From contig NZ_JACBYP010000048.1 of the NCBI RefSeq assembly GCF_018982965.1, positions 1 to 57,443 of the forward strand: 57,443 nt of DNA, written 5' to 3'. The stretch comes from Streptomyces mayonensis. Lineage in GTDB: Bacteria > Actinomycetota > Actinomycetes > Streptomycetales > Streptomycetaceae. Shown here in pieces: positions 1 through 8,494 of the stretch (the first letter of the stretch is position 1; each line of letters begins with the position of its first letter). Both the position numbers and the translations under genes were made by a program. The notes beneath the pieces are model-generated. The model was not told the origin of the DNA. It did no database searches and saw nothing but the letters and a program-made list of their open reading frames with translations.

Positions 1-1
1 A

Positions 2-1123
2 TCGGAGGCGCCCCCGGCCGGGGCCGCCTCCGATCTCCCTCCGCCTCCGCCGGCGTTCCTCCCCGCGCGGCCCGCGGAGCCGGTGACGGGACCCGGCGGA
101 GGAGGCGGCCGGGCGGACTACGTCGGCTCCGGGCCGCCCACCTACGACGCCGAGCCCACCGCGCTGCCGCCCGCCGACCCGGACGGACTGGACGGGCAGG
201 TCCCGGACACCGTGCTGGACGGTGCCCGGTACGGAACGTGCACGCTGCGGGCGGTCTCCGTACGCGGGGACTCCGCACGGTACCGGGGCGAACCGCGGCG
301 CGACGCGCTGCTCGTCGCCCGGTTCGGCGCCGGCGAACAGGCGCTGGTCCTGGTGGCGATGGCGACCGGTGCCCGTGCGGCCCCCGGAGCGCACCGCGCC
401 GCGGCGGAGGTGTGCCGGTGGATCGGCCGGGCCGTGGGCCGCAGCCACGACCGGCTCGCCGAGGACCTGCGGGCCGCCCGGCGCGGCGACCTGAAGTCCG
501 GCCTGCACCGCCTCACCGACCGCAGTCTCGGCAGGCTGAGGGCCGGCGCCGCCGAACAGGGCCTGCCTCCCGACGAGTACGCGGCGACCCTGCGCTGCCT
601 GCTGCTGCCGGCCGATCCCGGGTGCCGGACGCGGGTGTTCTTCGGGGTCGGCCCCGGCGGACTGCTCCGGCTGCGGGACGGTGCCTGGCAGGACATGGAA
701 CCGAGTGCCGGCGACGTCACCGGCGCCCCCGTCCTCGGCTACGGCGGGGCGCCCGGAGACACGACCCGGGGCGGCACCGGCGTCCCGGGCGGCGACGCGG
801 CGGGCGGGACGCCCGGAGGCGACCGGCTCACGATGGACCTCGGTGTCGCAGCGGCCCCGGGCCCGTACGACGGCCCGCCCGCCGAGCCGCCCCGCGAACC
901 CTTCCGTTTCCGGGCCTCCGTAGCCCGCCCGGGTGATGTCCTCCTGATGTGCACCGCGGGCCTGGCCGAGCCCCTGCTGAGCGAGCCGGAACTGGGCGGA
1001 CTCCTCGCCCGGCGATGGACGGGCCGTACCCCGCCGGGACTCGCGGAGTTCCTCGTCGACAGCGGCGTCCGGGTCAAGGGCTACGCGGACGACCGTACGG
1101 CGGCCGCCGTGTGGGAGGCGTGA
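2..1123 (+). CDS. PP2C-like phosphatase domain protein (5' end cut by window)
   Basis: The reading frame is open from the first bases of the window. A GTG at 83 could start it, but the residues before it are proline-rich linker, so I think the true start lies upstream and this is a C-terminal part. From about residue 45 after that GTG the protein resembles a degenerate PP2C fold used by Streptomyces serine/threonine phosphatases, with the stretch DALLVARFGAGEQALVLVAM as the core strands. A Gly/Pro-rich insertion lies near residues 225-275. Metal-binding aspartates of true PP2C enzymes are not obvious, so catalytic activity is uncertain. It lies 27 bases before poxB in the same direction. Confidence 0.6.
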   Translation, partial: SEAPPAGAASDLPPPPPAFLPARPAEPVTGPGGGGGRADYVGSGPPTYDAEPTALPPADPDGLDGQVPDTVLDGARYGTCTLRAVSVRGDSARYRGEPRRDALLVARFGAGEQALVLVAMATGARAAPGAHRAAAEVCRWIGRAVGRSHDRLAEDLRAARRGDLKSGLHRLTDRSLGRLRAGAAEQGLPPDEYAATLRCLLLPADPGCRTRVFFGVGPGGLLRLRDGAWQDMEPSAGDVTGAPVLGYGGAPGDTTRGGTGVPGGDAAGGTPGGDRLTMDLGVAAAPGPYDGPPAEPPREPFRFRASVARPGDVLLMCTAGLAEPLLSEPELGGLLARRWTGRTPPGLAEFLVDSGVRVKGYADDRTAAAVWEA

Positions 1124-1150
1124 GCCCGGCCGCTGTGGCTAGCTGGAGCC

Positions 1151-2893
1151 ATGGCCAAACAGAACGTCGCGGAACAGTTCGTCGACATCCTCACCCGTGC
1201 CGGGGTCGAGCGCCTCTACGGAGTCGTCGGTGACAGCCTCAACCCCGTCGTGGACGCGGTGCGCCGCCACTCCGGCATCGAATGGGTGCACGTCCGGCAC
1301 GAGGAGACCGCCGCCTTCGCCGCCGGGGCGGAGGCCCAGATCACCGGGAAGCTGACCGCGTGTGCCGGCTCCTGCGGCCCCGGCAACCTCCACCTCATCA
1401 ACGGGCTCTACGACGCCCACCGCTCCATGGCCCCGGTCCTCGCCCTGGCCTCCCAGATCCCGTCCAGCGAGATCGGCCTCGGCTTCTTCCAGGAGACCCA
1501 CCCCGACCAGCTGTTCCGCGAGTGCAGCCACTACAGCGAGCTGATCTCCAGCCCGAAGCAGATGCCGAGGCTGCTCCAGACCGCCATCCAGCACGCCGTC
1601 GGGCAGGGCGGCGTCAGCGTCGTGTCCCTGCCCGGCGACATCGCCGACGACCCCGCCCCGGAGCGCGCCGCCGAGACCGCGCTCGTCACCTCCCGGCCGA
1701 CCGTCCGGCCCGGTGACGAGGAGATCGACCGGCTGGTGCGGATGATCGACGACGCCGACCGGGTCACCCTGTTCTGCGGCAGCGGCACCGCGGGCGCGCA
1801 CGCCGAGGTCATGGAGTTCGCCGGCAAGCTGAAGGCGCCGGTGGGGCACGCGCTGCGGGGCAAGGAGTTCATCCAGTACGACAACCCGTACGACGTCGGC
1901 ATGAGCGGTCTGCTCGGCTACGGGGCCGCGTACGAGGCCACCCACGAGTGCGACCTGCTGCTCCTGATCGGCACCGACTTCCCGTACAACGCCTTCCTGC
2001 CCGACGACGTGAAGATCGCCCAGATCGACGTCCGGCCGGAGCACCTGGGCCGGCGCTCCAAGCTGGACCTCGCGGTGTGGGGCGACGCGCGGGAGACCCT
2101 GCGCTGCCTGATCCCGCGGGTGAAGGAGAAGAAGAACCGGCGCTTCCTCGACCGGATGCTGAAGAAGCACGCAGACGCGCTGGAGGGCGTGGTCAAGGCC
2201 TACACCCGCAAGGTCGACAAGCACGTCCCGATCCACCCCGAGTACGTGGCCGCCGTACTGGACGACATGGCGGACGACGACGCGGTGTTCACCGTGGACA
2301 CCGGGATGTGCAACGTCTGGGCCGCCCGCTACATCACGCCCAACGGCCGCCGCCGCATCATCGGTTCCTTCTCCCACGGCTCCATGGCGAACGCGCTGCC
2401 GATGGCGATCGGCGCCCAGTTCACCGACCGGCGCCGCCAGGTCGTCTCGATGTCCGGCGACGGCGGCTTCACCATGCTGATGGGCGACTTCCTCACCCTG
2501 GTCCAGCACGACCTGCCGGTGAAGGTGGTCCTCTTCAACAACTCCTCGCTCGGCATGGTCGAGTTGGAGATGCTGGTCGCGGGACTGCCCTCGCACGGCG
2601 TGGGCAACAAGAACCCCGACTTCGCCGCGGTCGCCGAGGCCTGCGGAGCCTTCGGGGTGCGGGTGGAGAAGCCCAAGGACCTGGCGGGCGCGCTGAAGGC
2701 GGCCTTCAAGCACAAGGGGCCGGCCCTCGTCGACGTCGTCACCGACCCCAACGCACTGTCCATCCCGCCGAAGATCAGCGCCGACATGGTCACCGGCTTC
2801 GCCCTGTCCGCCTCGAAGATCGTCCTGGACGGCGGAGTCGGCCGCATGGTCCAGATGGCCCGCTCGAATCTGCGCAACGTACCCCGTCCCTGA
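1151..2893 (+). CDS. poxB: pyruvate dehydrogenase (quinone) / pyruvate oxidase, thiamine-dependent
   Basis: This 580-residue protein has the three-domain layout of PoxB-type enzymes, which decarboxylate pyruvate to acetate (and CO2) and pass electrons to quinone or oxygen. The N-terminal thiamine domain carries the activating glutamate in VRHEETAAFAAG near residue 52. A central FAD/Rossmann-like domain follows (about 190-325). The C-terminal pyrophosphate domain has SGDGGFTML and FNNSSLG, the usual GDG...NN metal-diphosphate motif. The length matches the family. The ATG at 1151 has GGAG seven bases upstream. I see it as a housekeeping flank gene, not part of the cluster. Confidence 0.88.
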   Translation: MAKQNVAEQFVDILTRAGVERLYGVVGDSLNPVVDAVRRHSGIEWVHVRHEETAAFAAGAEAQITGKLTACAGSCGPGNLHLINGLYDAHRSMAPVLALASQIPSSEIGLGFFQETHPDQLFRECSHYSELISSPKQMPRLLQTAIQHAVGQGGVSVVSLPGDIADDPAPERAAETALVTSRPTVRPGDEEIDRLVRMIDDADRVTLFCGSGTAGAHAEVMEFAGKLKAPVGHALRGKEFIQYDNPYDVGMSGLLGYGAAYEATHECDLLLLIGTDFPYNAFLPDDVKIAQIDVRPEHLGRRSKLDLAVWGDARETLRCLIPRVKEKKNRRFLDRMLKKHADALEGVVKAYTRKVDKHVPIHPEYVAAVLDDMADDDAVFTVDTGMCNVWAARYITPNGRRRIIGSFSHGSMANALPMAIGAQFTDRRRQVVSMSGDGGFTMLMGDFLTLVQHDLPVKVVLFNNSSLGMVELEMLVAGLPSHGVGNKNPDFAAVAEACGAFGVRVEKPKDLAGALKAAFKHKGPALVDVVTDPNALSIPPKISADMVTGFALSASKIVLDGGVGRMVQMARSNLRNVPRP

Positions 2894-2954
2894 CCGGCCC
2901 CGGCGAGGCCGAGCAGTACGCCGTCGACGGCCGCCGGCGTCCCGCGGCGGTTGT

Positions 2955-2993
2955 GCCCGGCCCGGCCGAGCACCGGACGGTGACGGGCCGGGC
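2955..2993 (+). terminator. hairpin after poxB
   Basis: Perfect 10-base arms GCCCGGCCCG (2955-2964) and CGGGCCGGGC (2984-2993) enclose a 19-base loop about 60 bases after the poxB stop. There is no T-run, which is usual for Streptomyces terminators. The rest of the 253-base spacer is plain GC-rich DNA until the promoter area of the next gene. Confidence 0.5.
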
Positions 2994-3101
2994 CGGAGGC
3001 GGGCGTGTCCGCCCGGGCGAGGGGCCGCCGGACGTGCCGGTGGGCCTTCCGGCGCCTCCGGCGTGCGGGCGGGGCCCGGGGTGTTCGTTCTTCACGACCA
3101 C

Positions 3102-3134
3102 TGGCTTATTATCCAAGGCAATAAACTTGAGCCA
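3102..3134. promoter_or_regulatory. candidate operator/promoter of the TetR gene
   Basis: This AT-richer patch lies just before the TetR start. It contains two nested inverted repeats: TGGCT (3102-3106) against AGCCA (3130-3134), and TTATT (3106-3110) against AATAA (3120-3124). TetR regulators usually bind such palindromes over their own promoter, so autoregulation is a reasonable inference. Nothing here proves binding. Confidence 0.45.
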
Positions 3135-3146
3135 TTAGGGGAGTGG

Positions 3147-3749
3147 ATGAAGACGCGCCCGGGCCTGACCGTCGACAAGATCGCCCAGGCCGCTGCCGCC
3201 CTGGCCGACGAGGTGGGCTTCGAGGGGGTCACCCTCTCGGCCCTCGCCCGCAGCTTCGGCGTCAAGGACGCCAGCCTGTACTCGCACGTCAAGAACATCC
3301 AGGACGTACGGACCCGGGTGGCGTTGCTGGCGGCCGAGGAGATGAGCGCCGAACTCGCCGTCGCCGTCGCCGGGCGGTCTGCCGAGGCCGCGCTGGTGGC
3401 CTTCGCCGACACCTACCGGGCCTTCGCCCTGCGGCACCCGGGACGGTACGCGGCGACCCAGATGCGGCTGGACCTGGAGGAGATCGCCGACGAGAAGGGC
3501 TTCGTCCGCAACATCGAGCTGACCTACGCGGTGCTGCGCGCCTACGACCTGGAGGAGCCGGACCTGACCGACGCGGTGCGCTTCATGCGCAGTACCTTCC
3601 ACGGCTTCATCTACATCGAGTCGGTGGGCGGTTTCGGGCACCCGCGCGACATCGACAACTCCTGGCGCAGGACCGTAGGAGCGGTGCACACGGCGCTGCG
3701 GCAGTGGCCCCGCACCGAGCCCACCCGGGGCGCGGCCGGAGTGCCCTAG
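3147..3749 (+). CDS. TetR family transcriptional regulator
   Basis: This 200-residue repressor has an N-terminal helix-turn-helix (residues 10-55, VTLSALARSFGVKDASLYSHV) followed by an all-helical ligand domain of the WHG/TetR_C_33 type, with RHPGRYAATQ as the recognisable stretch. I chose the ATG at 3147 because AGGGGAG lies a few bases upstream and the upstream in-frame start at 3063 would run through the palindromic operator region. It stands alone, converges on the sugar methyltransferase and is separated from it by a strong hairpin. It probably belongs to the flank; a role in the cluster is not indicated. Confidence 0.82.
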   Translation: MKTRPGLTVDKIAQAAAALADEVGFEGVTLSALARSFGVKDASLYSHVKNIQDVRTRVALLAAEEMSAELAVAVAGRSAEAALVAFADTYRAFALRHPGRYAATQMRLDLEEIADEKGFVRNIELTYAVLRAYDLEEPDLTDAVRFMRSTFHGFIYIESVGGFGHPRDIDNSWRRTVGAVHTALRQWPRTEPTRGAAGVP

Positions 3750-3803
3750 CCTCCCCGGCCGCGTCGCTCCTCACGGGGCGGGCGGCCCCGAACAGCGGCC
3801 GGC

Positions 3804-3835
3804 GGCCCGGCAGGGGAAGTGAGCCCTGCCGGGCC
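3804..3835. terminator. bidirectional terminator hairpin
   Basis: Twelve-base perfect arms GGCCCGGCAGGG (3804-3815) and CCCTGCCGGGCC (3824-3835) surround an 8-base loop, between the stop codons of the convergent TetR and methyltransferase genes. It marks the left transcription boundary of the cluster. Confidence 0.75.
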
Positions 3836-3848
3836 ACCCTCGCCCTCG

Positions 3849-4625
3849 TCACTCACCCCACTTCATGTAGATGACCGGTGGCTCCCGGCCCGGGAGCTGA
3901 CGCAGAGGGGCGTGGTCGAGGCCGAAGACCTCCCGCAGAGCGGTGGTCTCCCCGGGCCATTTCGGGTGGGCGAGCTCGTCGAAGGCGAGGATGCTGCCCT
4001 TGGTCAAATGCGGCTTGATCGCCTGGAGCAGCTCCTTCGTCGGCCGGTACAGGTCGAGGTCGAAGTAGGCCATCGCGATGACCGTCTCCGGGTTCTCCGC
4101 CAAGTACCGGGGGACCGTCTCACGCACGTCGCCCTGCACGACGAAGGAGCGCTGGGTGTGCCCGAAGGGCTCGGTGGCCTCATGGGCGGCCAGGACCTCA
4201 CGCAGGTGGTCGACCTCGCCGTCGGGCGTCGCGAACCGTCCCGGGACGGCGCTGGTGCTGACCTTGTCGACGTCGCCGATGTCCTCGGGGAAGCCGGTGA
4301 ACGTGTCAAAACCGACGATGCGACGCAGCGAGTTGTACGGCTCGTAGATGCTGCGCAGCGCCGTCAGAGTCGCCAGGTGGCGGCCGTGGAGCACGCCGAA
4401 CTCCATGATGCTGCCGGGCACTTCGGGCAGCATGCGGTAGAGCGCGTCCATGGACAGCAGGTCGGCCAGCTGGTGCCGGCGCATGTAGACCGAGAGGTTG
4501 TCGATCAGGTACTCCGGCGGGATCGGAGACTGAACGAGCAGTTTGGTCAGCCGCTCGCGTGCATCGCGGTCCTGCGGCGACTCGTGCGGGACGATCCGCG
4601 GGTCGGTGAAGGTGTTCTCGGCCAT
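3849..4625 (-). CDS. TylF-type NDP-sugar 3-O-methyltransferase
   Basis: This 258-residue SAM-dependent enzyme belongs to the TylF/MycF/CalS11 group that methylates sugar hydroxyls, often on the NDP-activated deoxysugar. Recognisable parts are the SAM-contacting MEFGVLHGRHL (about 72-82), GFDTFTGFPED, and the metal-site stretch YFDLDLYRPTKELL (about 170) with FDELAHPKWPGE. The length is typical. It is the last gene of the leftward operon, 57 bases after the aldo/keto reductase, with GAGAGGAAA in front of its ATG. L-paulomycose carries a methoxy group, so 3-O-methylation of that sugar is the likely job. The exact position is inference. Confidence 0.85.
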   Translation of the reverse strand: MAENTFTDPRIVPHESPQDRDARERLTKLLVQSPIPPEYLIDNLSVYMRRHQLADLLSMDALYRMLPEVPGSIMEFGVLHGRHLATLTALRSIYEPYNSLRRIVGFDTFTGFPEDIGDVDKVSTSAVPGRFATPDGEVDHLREVLAAHEATEPFGHTQRSFVVQGDVRETVPRYLAENPETVIAMAYFDLDLYRPTKELLQAIKPHLTKGSILAFDELAHPKWPGETTALREVFGLDHAPLRQLPGREPPVIYMKWGE

Positions 4626-4640
4626 GGAGGCGTTTCCTCT

Positions 4641-4659
4641 CGGTTCGGTTCGGTTCGGT
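4641..4659. repeat. CGGTT microsatellite in methyltransferase leader
   Basis: Three copies of CGGTT plus CGGT lie between the aldo/keto reductase stop and the methyltransferase start, just upstream of the latter's ribosome site. No function is evident. Confidence 0.6.
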
Positions 4660-4682
4660 CCGGGCGCAGCGGCCGGGTGGGG

Positions 4683-5669
4683 TCAGGTGAGCCAGCAGTC
4701 GGGGGCCGGGCCGCCGCGGCCGACCGGTGGGAAGAGCACGTCGAGCCGGGACAGCAGGGACTCGGGCAGCGCACACTCCAGGGCTTCGAGGGCACCGTCG
4801 ATGTGCTCCTGAGTACGAGGCCCGATCAACGCGGCTGTCACACCGGGGCGCGACAGGACCCAGGCCGTGCCGACCACCGCCGGATCCAGGCCGTGATCGG
4901 CGCAGAGCCTCTCGTAGGCCTCGACGGTGTCGCCGTGTTCCTCCAGGGCGGCCGCCGCACGGCCCTGCGCCGACTTGACTGCGGAGCCCGTCCGTTTCTT
5001 GCGCAGAACACCGCCGAGCAGACCGCCGTGCAGCGGTGACCAGACCAGCAGGCCGAGGCCGTACGCCTGGGCGGCGGGCATGATCTCGAGCTCGGGATAC
5101 CGGGTGACGAGGCTGTACGCGCACTGCTCGGAGACCAGGCCCAGGCTGTTCCTGCGCTGCGCCGCCGCCTGGGCCGACGCGATGTCCCAGCCGGCGAAGT
5201 TGGACGAGCCGACGTAGCGCACCTTGCCCTGGGCGACCAGGAGGTCCATCGCCTGCCATACCTCCTCCCAGGCCGCGGACCGGTCGATGTGGTGCATCTG
5301 GTAGACGTCGATCCAGTCGGTGCCCAGACGCCTGAGCGACGCCTCGCAGGCCGCCACGATGTTGCGGGCGGACAGGCCGTGGTCGTTGAGGCCCTCACCC
5401 ATCGGATCGCCGACCTTGGTGGCCACGACGACCTGGTCGCGCCGTGCGGGCGCCTTGTCGAGCCAGCGTCCGACGACCTCCTCCGTATGGCCCTTGTAGA
5501 CCCGCCAGCCGTAGGTGTTGGCCGTGTCGATCAGGTTGATGCCCCGCTCCAGGGCATGGTCCATGAGGCGGTGCGCCTCGGGCTCCTCCACCCGGCCGCC
5601 GAAGTTGACGGTGCCGAGAGCGAGCCTGCTGACGCGCAGACCGGTGCGGCCCAGCTGAGTGTGGATCAC
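4683..5669 (-). CDS. aldo/keto reductase, NDP-sugar ketoreductase type
   Basis: This 328-residue (beta/alpha)8 NADPH-dependent reductase carries the AKR tetrad: Asp and Tyr in LIDTANTYG (about 46-54), Lys in VVVATKVG and His in YQMHHID. It resembles the antibiotic-sugar branch (EryBII/TylC-like ketoreductases and 2,3-reductases). Its GTG start overlaps the stop of the GMC oxidoreductase gene (GTGA at 5666-5669), so the two are translationally coupled. It could set C-3 in the paulomycose pathway after 2,3-dehydration. Alternatively, because of the coupling, it could reduce the keto-sugar made by the GMC enzyme to give D-allose. The sequence cannot decide between these. Confidence 0.85.
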   Translation of the reverse strand: MIHTQLGRTGLRVSRLALGTVNFGGRVEEPEAHRLMDHALERGINLIDTANTYGWRVYKGHTEEVVGRWLDKAPARRDQVVVATKVGDPMGEGLNDHGLSARNIVAACEASLRRLGTDWIDVYQMHHIDRSAAWEEVWQAMDLLVAQGKVRYVGSSNFAGWDIASAQAAAQRRNSLGLVSEQCAYSLVTRYPELEIMPAAQAYGLGLLVWSPLHGGLLGGVLRKKRTGSAVKSAQGRAAAALEEHGDTVEAYERLCADHGLDPAVVGTAWVLSRPGVTAALIGPRTQEHIDGALEALECALPESLLSRLDVLFPPVGRGGPAPDCWLT

Positions 5670-7279
5670 GTGTCCTTCCCTTCGTGCGGCGCCGGGGTCC
5701 GTCGTGACGCGTCGGCACCGCCCTGCCGGATACGGCGTGCGATGTCGCGCGCCCCGAGGACGGACAGCGCGACGCTGGTGAGGGTGGGGTTGCAGGCCGT
5801 CCGCGTCGGAATGACGCCGTTGCCCGCGACGTAGAGGTTGTCGAACCCCCACACGCGGCAGGTGGGGTCGCAGACGCTGGTGCCGTCGTTCGCGGCGCCC
5901 ATGCGCACCGTCCCCTGGTAGTGCAGGGAGCTTCCCGACGGCAGGACCCAGGGTGCCTCGCCGTCCGCGGCACGGCCGAGGACCTTGCTCAGGCGCAGCG
6001 CCTCGGCGGCGGCCTCGGCGAGCGCCGCCCGGTCCTCGTCGCCGAGAGTGTGGTGGATCGTCATCGCGGGCATGCCGACCCAGTCCTGCTCGGTCTCACT
6101 GAACTCCAGCCGGTTGCCGGCCCTCGGCTCCTGCGAGGTGAACAGGTGCACCGACAGCAGCGGTACGCCCGCCCGGCCGCCGGCGGGACGGTCCGCGACC
6201 GTGCTGGGGTCGAGCCGGGTCAGCATGCCGTGGAACGGATACCGCTCGCCCTCGTAGGGGATCCAGGTGACTCCGCCCGGGGGCTCCTCCGAGCCCACGG
6301 AGCCGTCCGTACCGTGCACCTCCGCGATGACCGAGACCTGCGGGTGCTCGTTGAGATAGCGGCCGAGGGCCTGGGGACGTATCCCCGAGGCGAAGAGCAG
6401 CTGCGGAGTGCGCAGTGGGTCGGCCGCCACGACCACGTAGTCCGCCCGCACGGCGCCGACGGCCCCCGTGGTCCGGTCGCGCAGCCGCACTCCGACGGCC
6501 CGCCCGTCGTCCACGAGCACCTTTTCGCACAGCGTGTCCGCGCGCAGCTCGACATTCGTGTCGGGACCGGTCGGCAGGTGCCGCAGGACGGCGTCCGTAC
6601 CGGTGCGCCGGACCCGGTCGCCGGTGCGGACGGCGGCCATGGGCATGGCCTGGACCCTCCGGTCGGGCGCGCGTCCCTCGTCCAGCTCCTCGCCCAGGAC
6701 CCGCCGGACATGGGCGGCGAAGGGCGAGTCGGCGAACTGGGTGCTGGAGACCTGGAGCAGTTTCTCGGCGACCGCGTAGGCCCCGTCGAGCTCGTCCCGG
6801 TCCACGCAGTCGACACGTTCGGCGTCCCCCGCCCGCGGAGCCGCCCCGAACCAGAGCACCCCCATGCCGCCCACGTTGCAGGACTGCTGAGCCGCGGGCA
6901 GACCGTCGCCGGTCAGGTCCCCCGACCCGACGTTGAACATGCCGGGCCGCTCGACGAGGGCCCGCCCGCGCTCCGCCCGGGACTGGTTGTGTGCGACGGC
7001 CGACGCCGCGGAGATACCGTACGGGTGCCGGCGGGGCCCTTGGGCGGCGACCCTGGCGCGCTGCTGCTCCTCGGCGTCGGTGAGCGTGGTCAGGTGCCGG
7101 CCCGGCGGGTCGGTCAGGGCCGGACCCGCCTCGACCAGCAGAACGCGGGCCGAGGGGTGGGCCCGGTGGATCTCGTGGGCGTAGGAGGCGCCGGTGGGGC
7201 CGCTGCCGATGATCACCACGTCGACCGTGTCGGTGATGCGGGTGCGCCCGAAGGGCCCGGCGGAGTTCTGTGCTGACAT
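5666..7279 (-). CDS. GMC-type FAD oxidoreductase, pyranose oxidase-like
   Basis: This 537-residue flavoprotein starts its dinucleotide fold with VDVVIIGSGPTGASYAHE (about residues 19-36). The C-terminal half carries HYQGTVRMG and GNGVIPTRTACNPTLTS, the His/Asn pair and second FAD signature of glucose-methanol-choline enzymes, closest in style to pyranose oxidases acting at C-2 or C-3 of sugars. AAAGGAGAG precedes the ATG. It is coupled to the aldo/keto reductase. I infer oxidation of glucose (free, NDP-bound or already C-linked) at C-3 as the first half of a glucose-to-allose inversion. Oxidation of a ring alcohol is the main alternative. Confidence 0.82.
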   Translation of the reverse strand: MSAQNSAGPFGRTRITDTVDVVIIGSGPTGASYAHEIHRAHPSARVLLVEAGPALTDPPGRHLTTLTDAEEQQRARVAAQGPRRHPYGISAASAVAHNQSRAERGRALVERPGMFNVGSGDLTGDGLPAAQQSCNVGGMGVLWFGAAPRAGDAERVDCVDRDELDGAYAVAEKLLQVSSTQFADSPFAAHVRRVLGEELDEGRAPDRRVQAMPMAAVRTGDRVRRTGTDAVLRHLPTGPDTNVELRADTLCEKVLVDDGRAVGVRLRDRTTGAVGAVRADYVVVAADPLRTPQLLFASGIRPQALGRYLNEHPQVSVIAEVHGTDGSVGSEEPPGGVTWIPYEGERYPFHGMLTRLDPSTVADRPAGGRAGVPLLSVHLFTSQEPRAGNRLEFSETEQDWVGMPAMTIHHTLGDEDRAALAEAAAEALRLSKVLGRAADGEAPWVLPSGSSLHYQGTVRMGAANDGTSVCDPTCRVWGFDNLYVAGNGVIPTRTACNPTLTSVALSVLGARDIARRIRQGGADASRRTPAPHEGKDT

Positions 7280-7312
7280 GTTCTCTCCTTTCTTCGGCTC
7301 AGGCGCTGCGCT

Positions 7313-8494
7313 CTACAGCGAGCGGGCGACGACGACGCGTTGGATCTGGTTGGTGCCCTCGATGATCTGGAGCAGCTTCGCTTCGCGCATCCAGCGTTCG
7401 ACCGGGTGATCCTGCACGTAGCCGTAGGCGCCCAAGGCCTGTACGGCGTCCGTGGTGACGCGCATGGCGGTGTCCGTGGCGAAGAGCTTGGCGCGGGCCG
7501 CCGCGGCGGTCACGGCCGATGCGCCCGCGCCGGAGTCCAGCACGCGAGCAGCCTCCCGCACCAGTGCGCGGGCCGCGGCGACTTGCGTCGACATGTCCGC
7601 GAGCATGAAGGCGAGACCCTGGAAGTCCGCCACGGGGCGGCCGAACTGCCGCCGGGTCCTCGTGTAGGAGACGGCGTGGTCCAGCGCCGCGGAGGCCAGG
7701 CCCACCGCGCACGCGGCGATGCCCAGGCGCCCCCGGTCGAACAGTCCGGTCGCGATCAGGAACCCCTTGCCGGGCCGGCCGATCAGCCGCTCGGCCGGAA
7801 CCTGCGCCCTGTCCCACACGACGGCCGCGGTGGGCGACGAACGCACCCCCATCTTCCTCTCGAGTCGCTGGACCTGCAGACCAGGAGTCCCGGCGTCGGC
7901 GAGCAGGACGGACAGCCCGCGGATGCCGGCGCCCCCGGTCCGGCAGAACACGTTGTAGTGGTCGGCCTGCCCGGCATGGCTGGTCCAGGCCTTGGTGCCC
8001 GCGACCGTGTACGGCCCGCCCTCCGAGGCCTGGCGCGCCGTGCAGCTGATCGCCGCGATGTCCGAGCCGGCCTCTGCTTCCGAGATGCAGTTCGCGCCGA
8101 GCTGTTCGCCGCCGAGCATGGCGGGCAGCCACCGCTCGCGCTGGCTCTCGGTGCCGTGGACGGCCAGCGGGTAGCACGACAGGACGTGGATGTTGACCGA
8201 CTGGGCGACGGCCAGCCACCGCTTGGCCAGCAGTTCCAGCACTGTGAGGTGGACCTCGTACCTCTGTCCGCCGCCGCCGTACTCCGCGGGGTGGGGAAGG
8301 CTGAGCAGCCCGGCCCGGCCGAGGGTCCGCAGAATCTCCCGCGGGAACTCCGCGCGGTCCTCGAAGCCGTCCGCGTTCGGTGCGAGTTCCTTGTCCGCGA
8401 GGTCGGTCGCCAGCGCCAGCAAGTCGCGGACGTCGTCGTCCTGTTCGGTCGGCATCCGCTTCGAGGGGGCATCCGTGAACGGGAAAGTTGTCAT
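7313..8494 (-). CDS. acyl-CoA dehydrogenase family flavoprotein
   Basis: At 393 residues it has full family length. The N-terminal helical domain is followed by the FAD/substrate sheet with NCISEAEAGSDIAAIS and KAWTSHAGQADHY (about 150-190), and the C-terminal helices with YTRTRRQFGRPVADFQ, LGAYGYVQDHPVERWMRE and IIEGTNQIQR. The general base is expected shortly before that last motif, where EGTNQIQR matches the family. Its ATG overlaps the PPTase stop (ATGA, 8491-8494). In this block the substrate is probably carried by the dedicated ACP, so alpha,beta-desaturation of an acyl-ACP on the way to the butenoate of paulic acid is my inference. Confidence 0.87.
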   Translation of the reverse strand: MTTFPFTDAPSKRMPTEQDDDVRDLLALATDLADKELAPNADGFEDRAEFPREILRTLGRAGLLSLPHPAEYGGGGQRYEVHLTVLELLAKRWLAVAQSVNIHVLSCYPLAVHGTESQRERWLPAMLGGEQLGANCISEAEAGSDIAAISCTARQASEGGPYTVAGTKAWTSHAGQADHYNVFCRTGGAGIRGLSVLLADAGTPGLQVQRLERKMGVRSSPTAAVVWDRAQVPAERLIGRPGKGFLIATGLFDRGRLGIAACAVGLASAALDHAVSYTRTRRQFGRPVADFQGLAFMLADMSTQVAAARALVREAARVLDSGAGASAVTAAAARAKLFATDTAMRVTTDAVQALGAYGYVQDHPVERWMREAKLLQIIEGTNQIQRVVVARSL

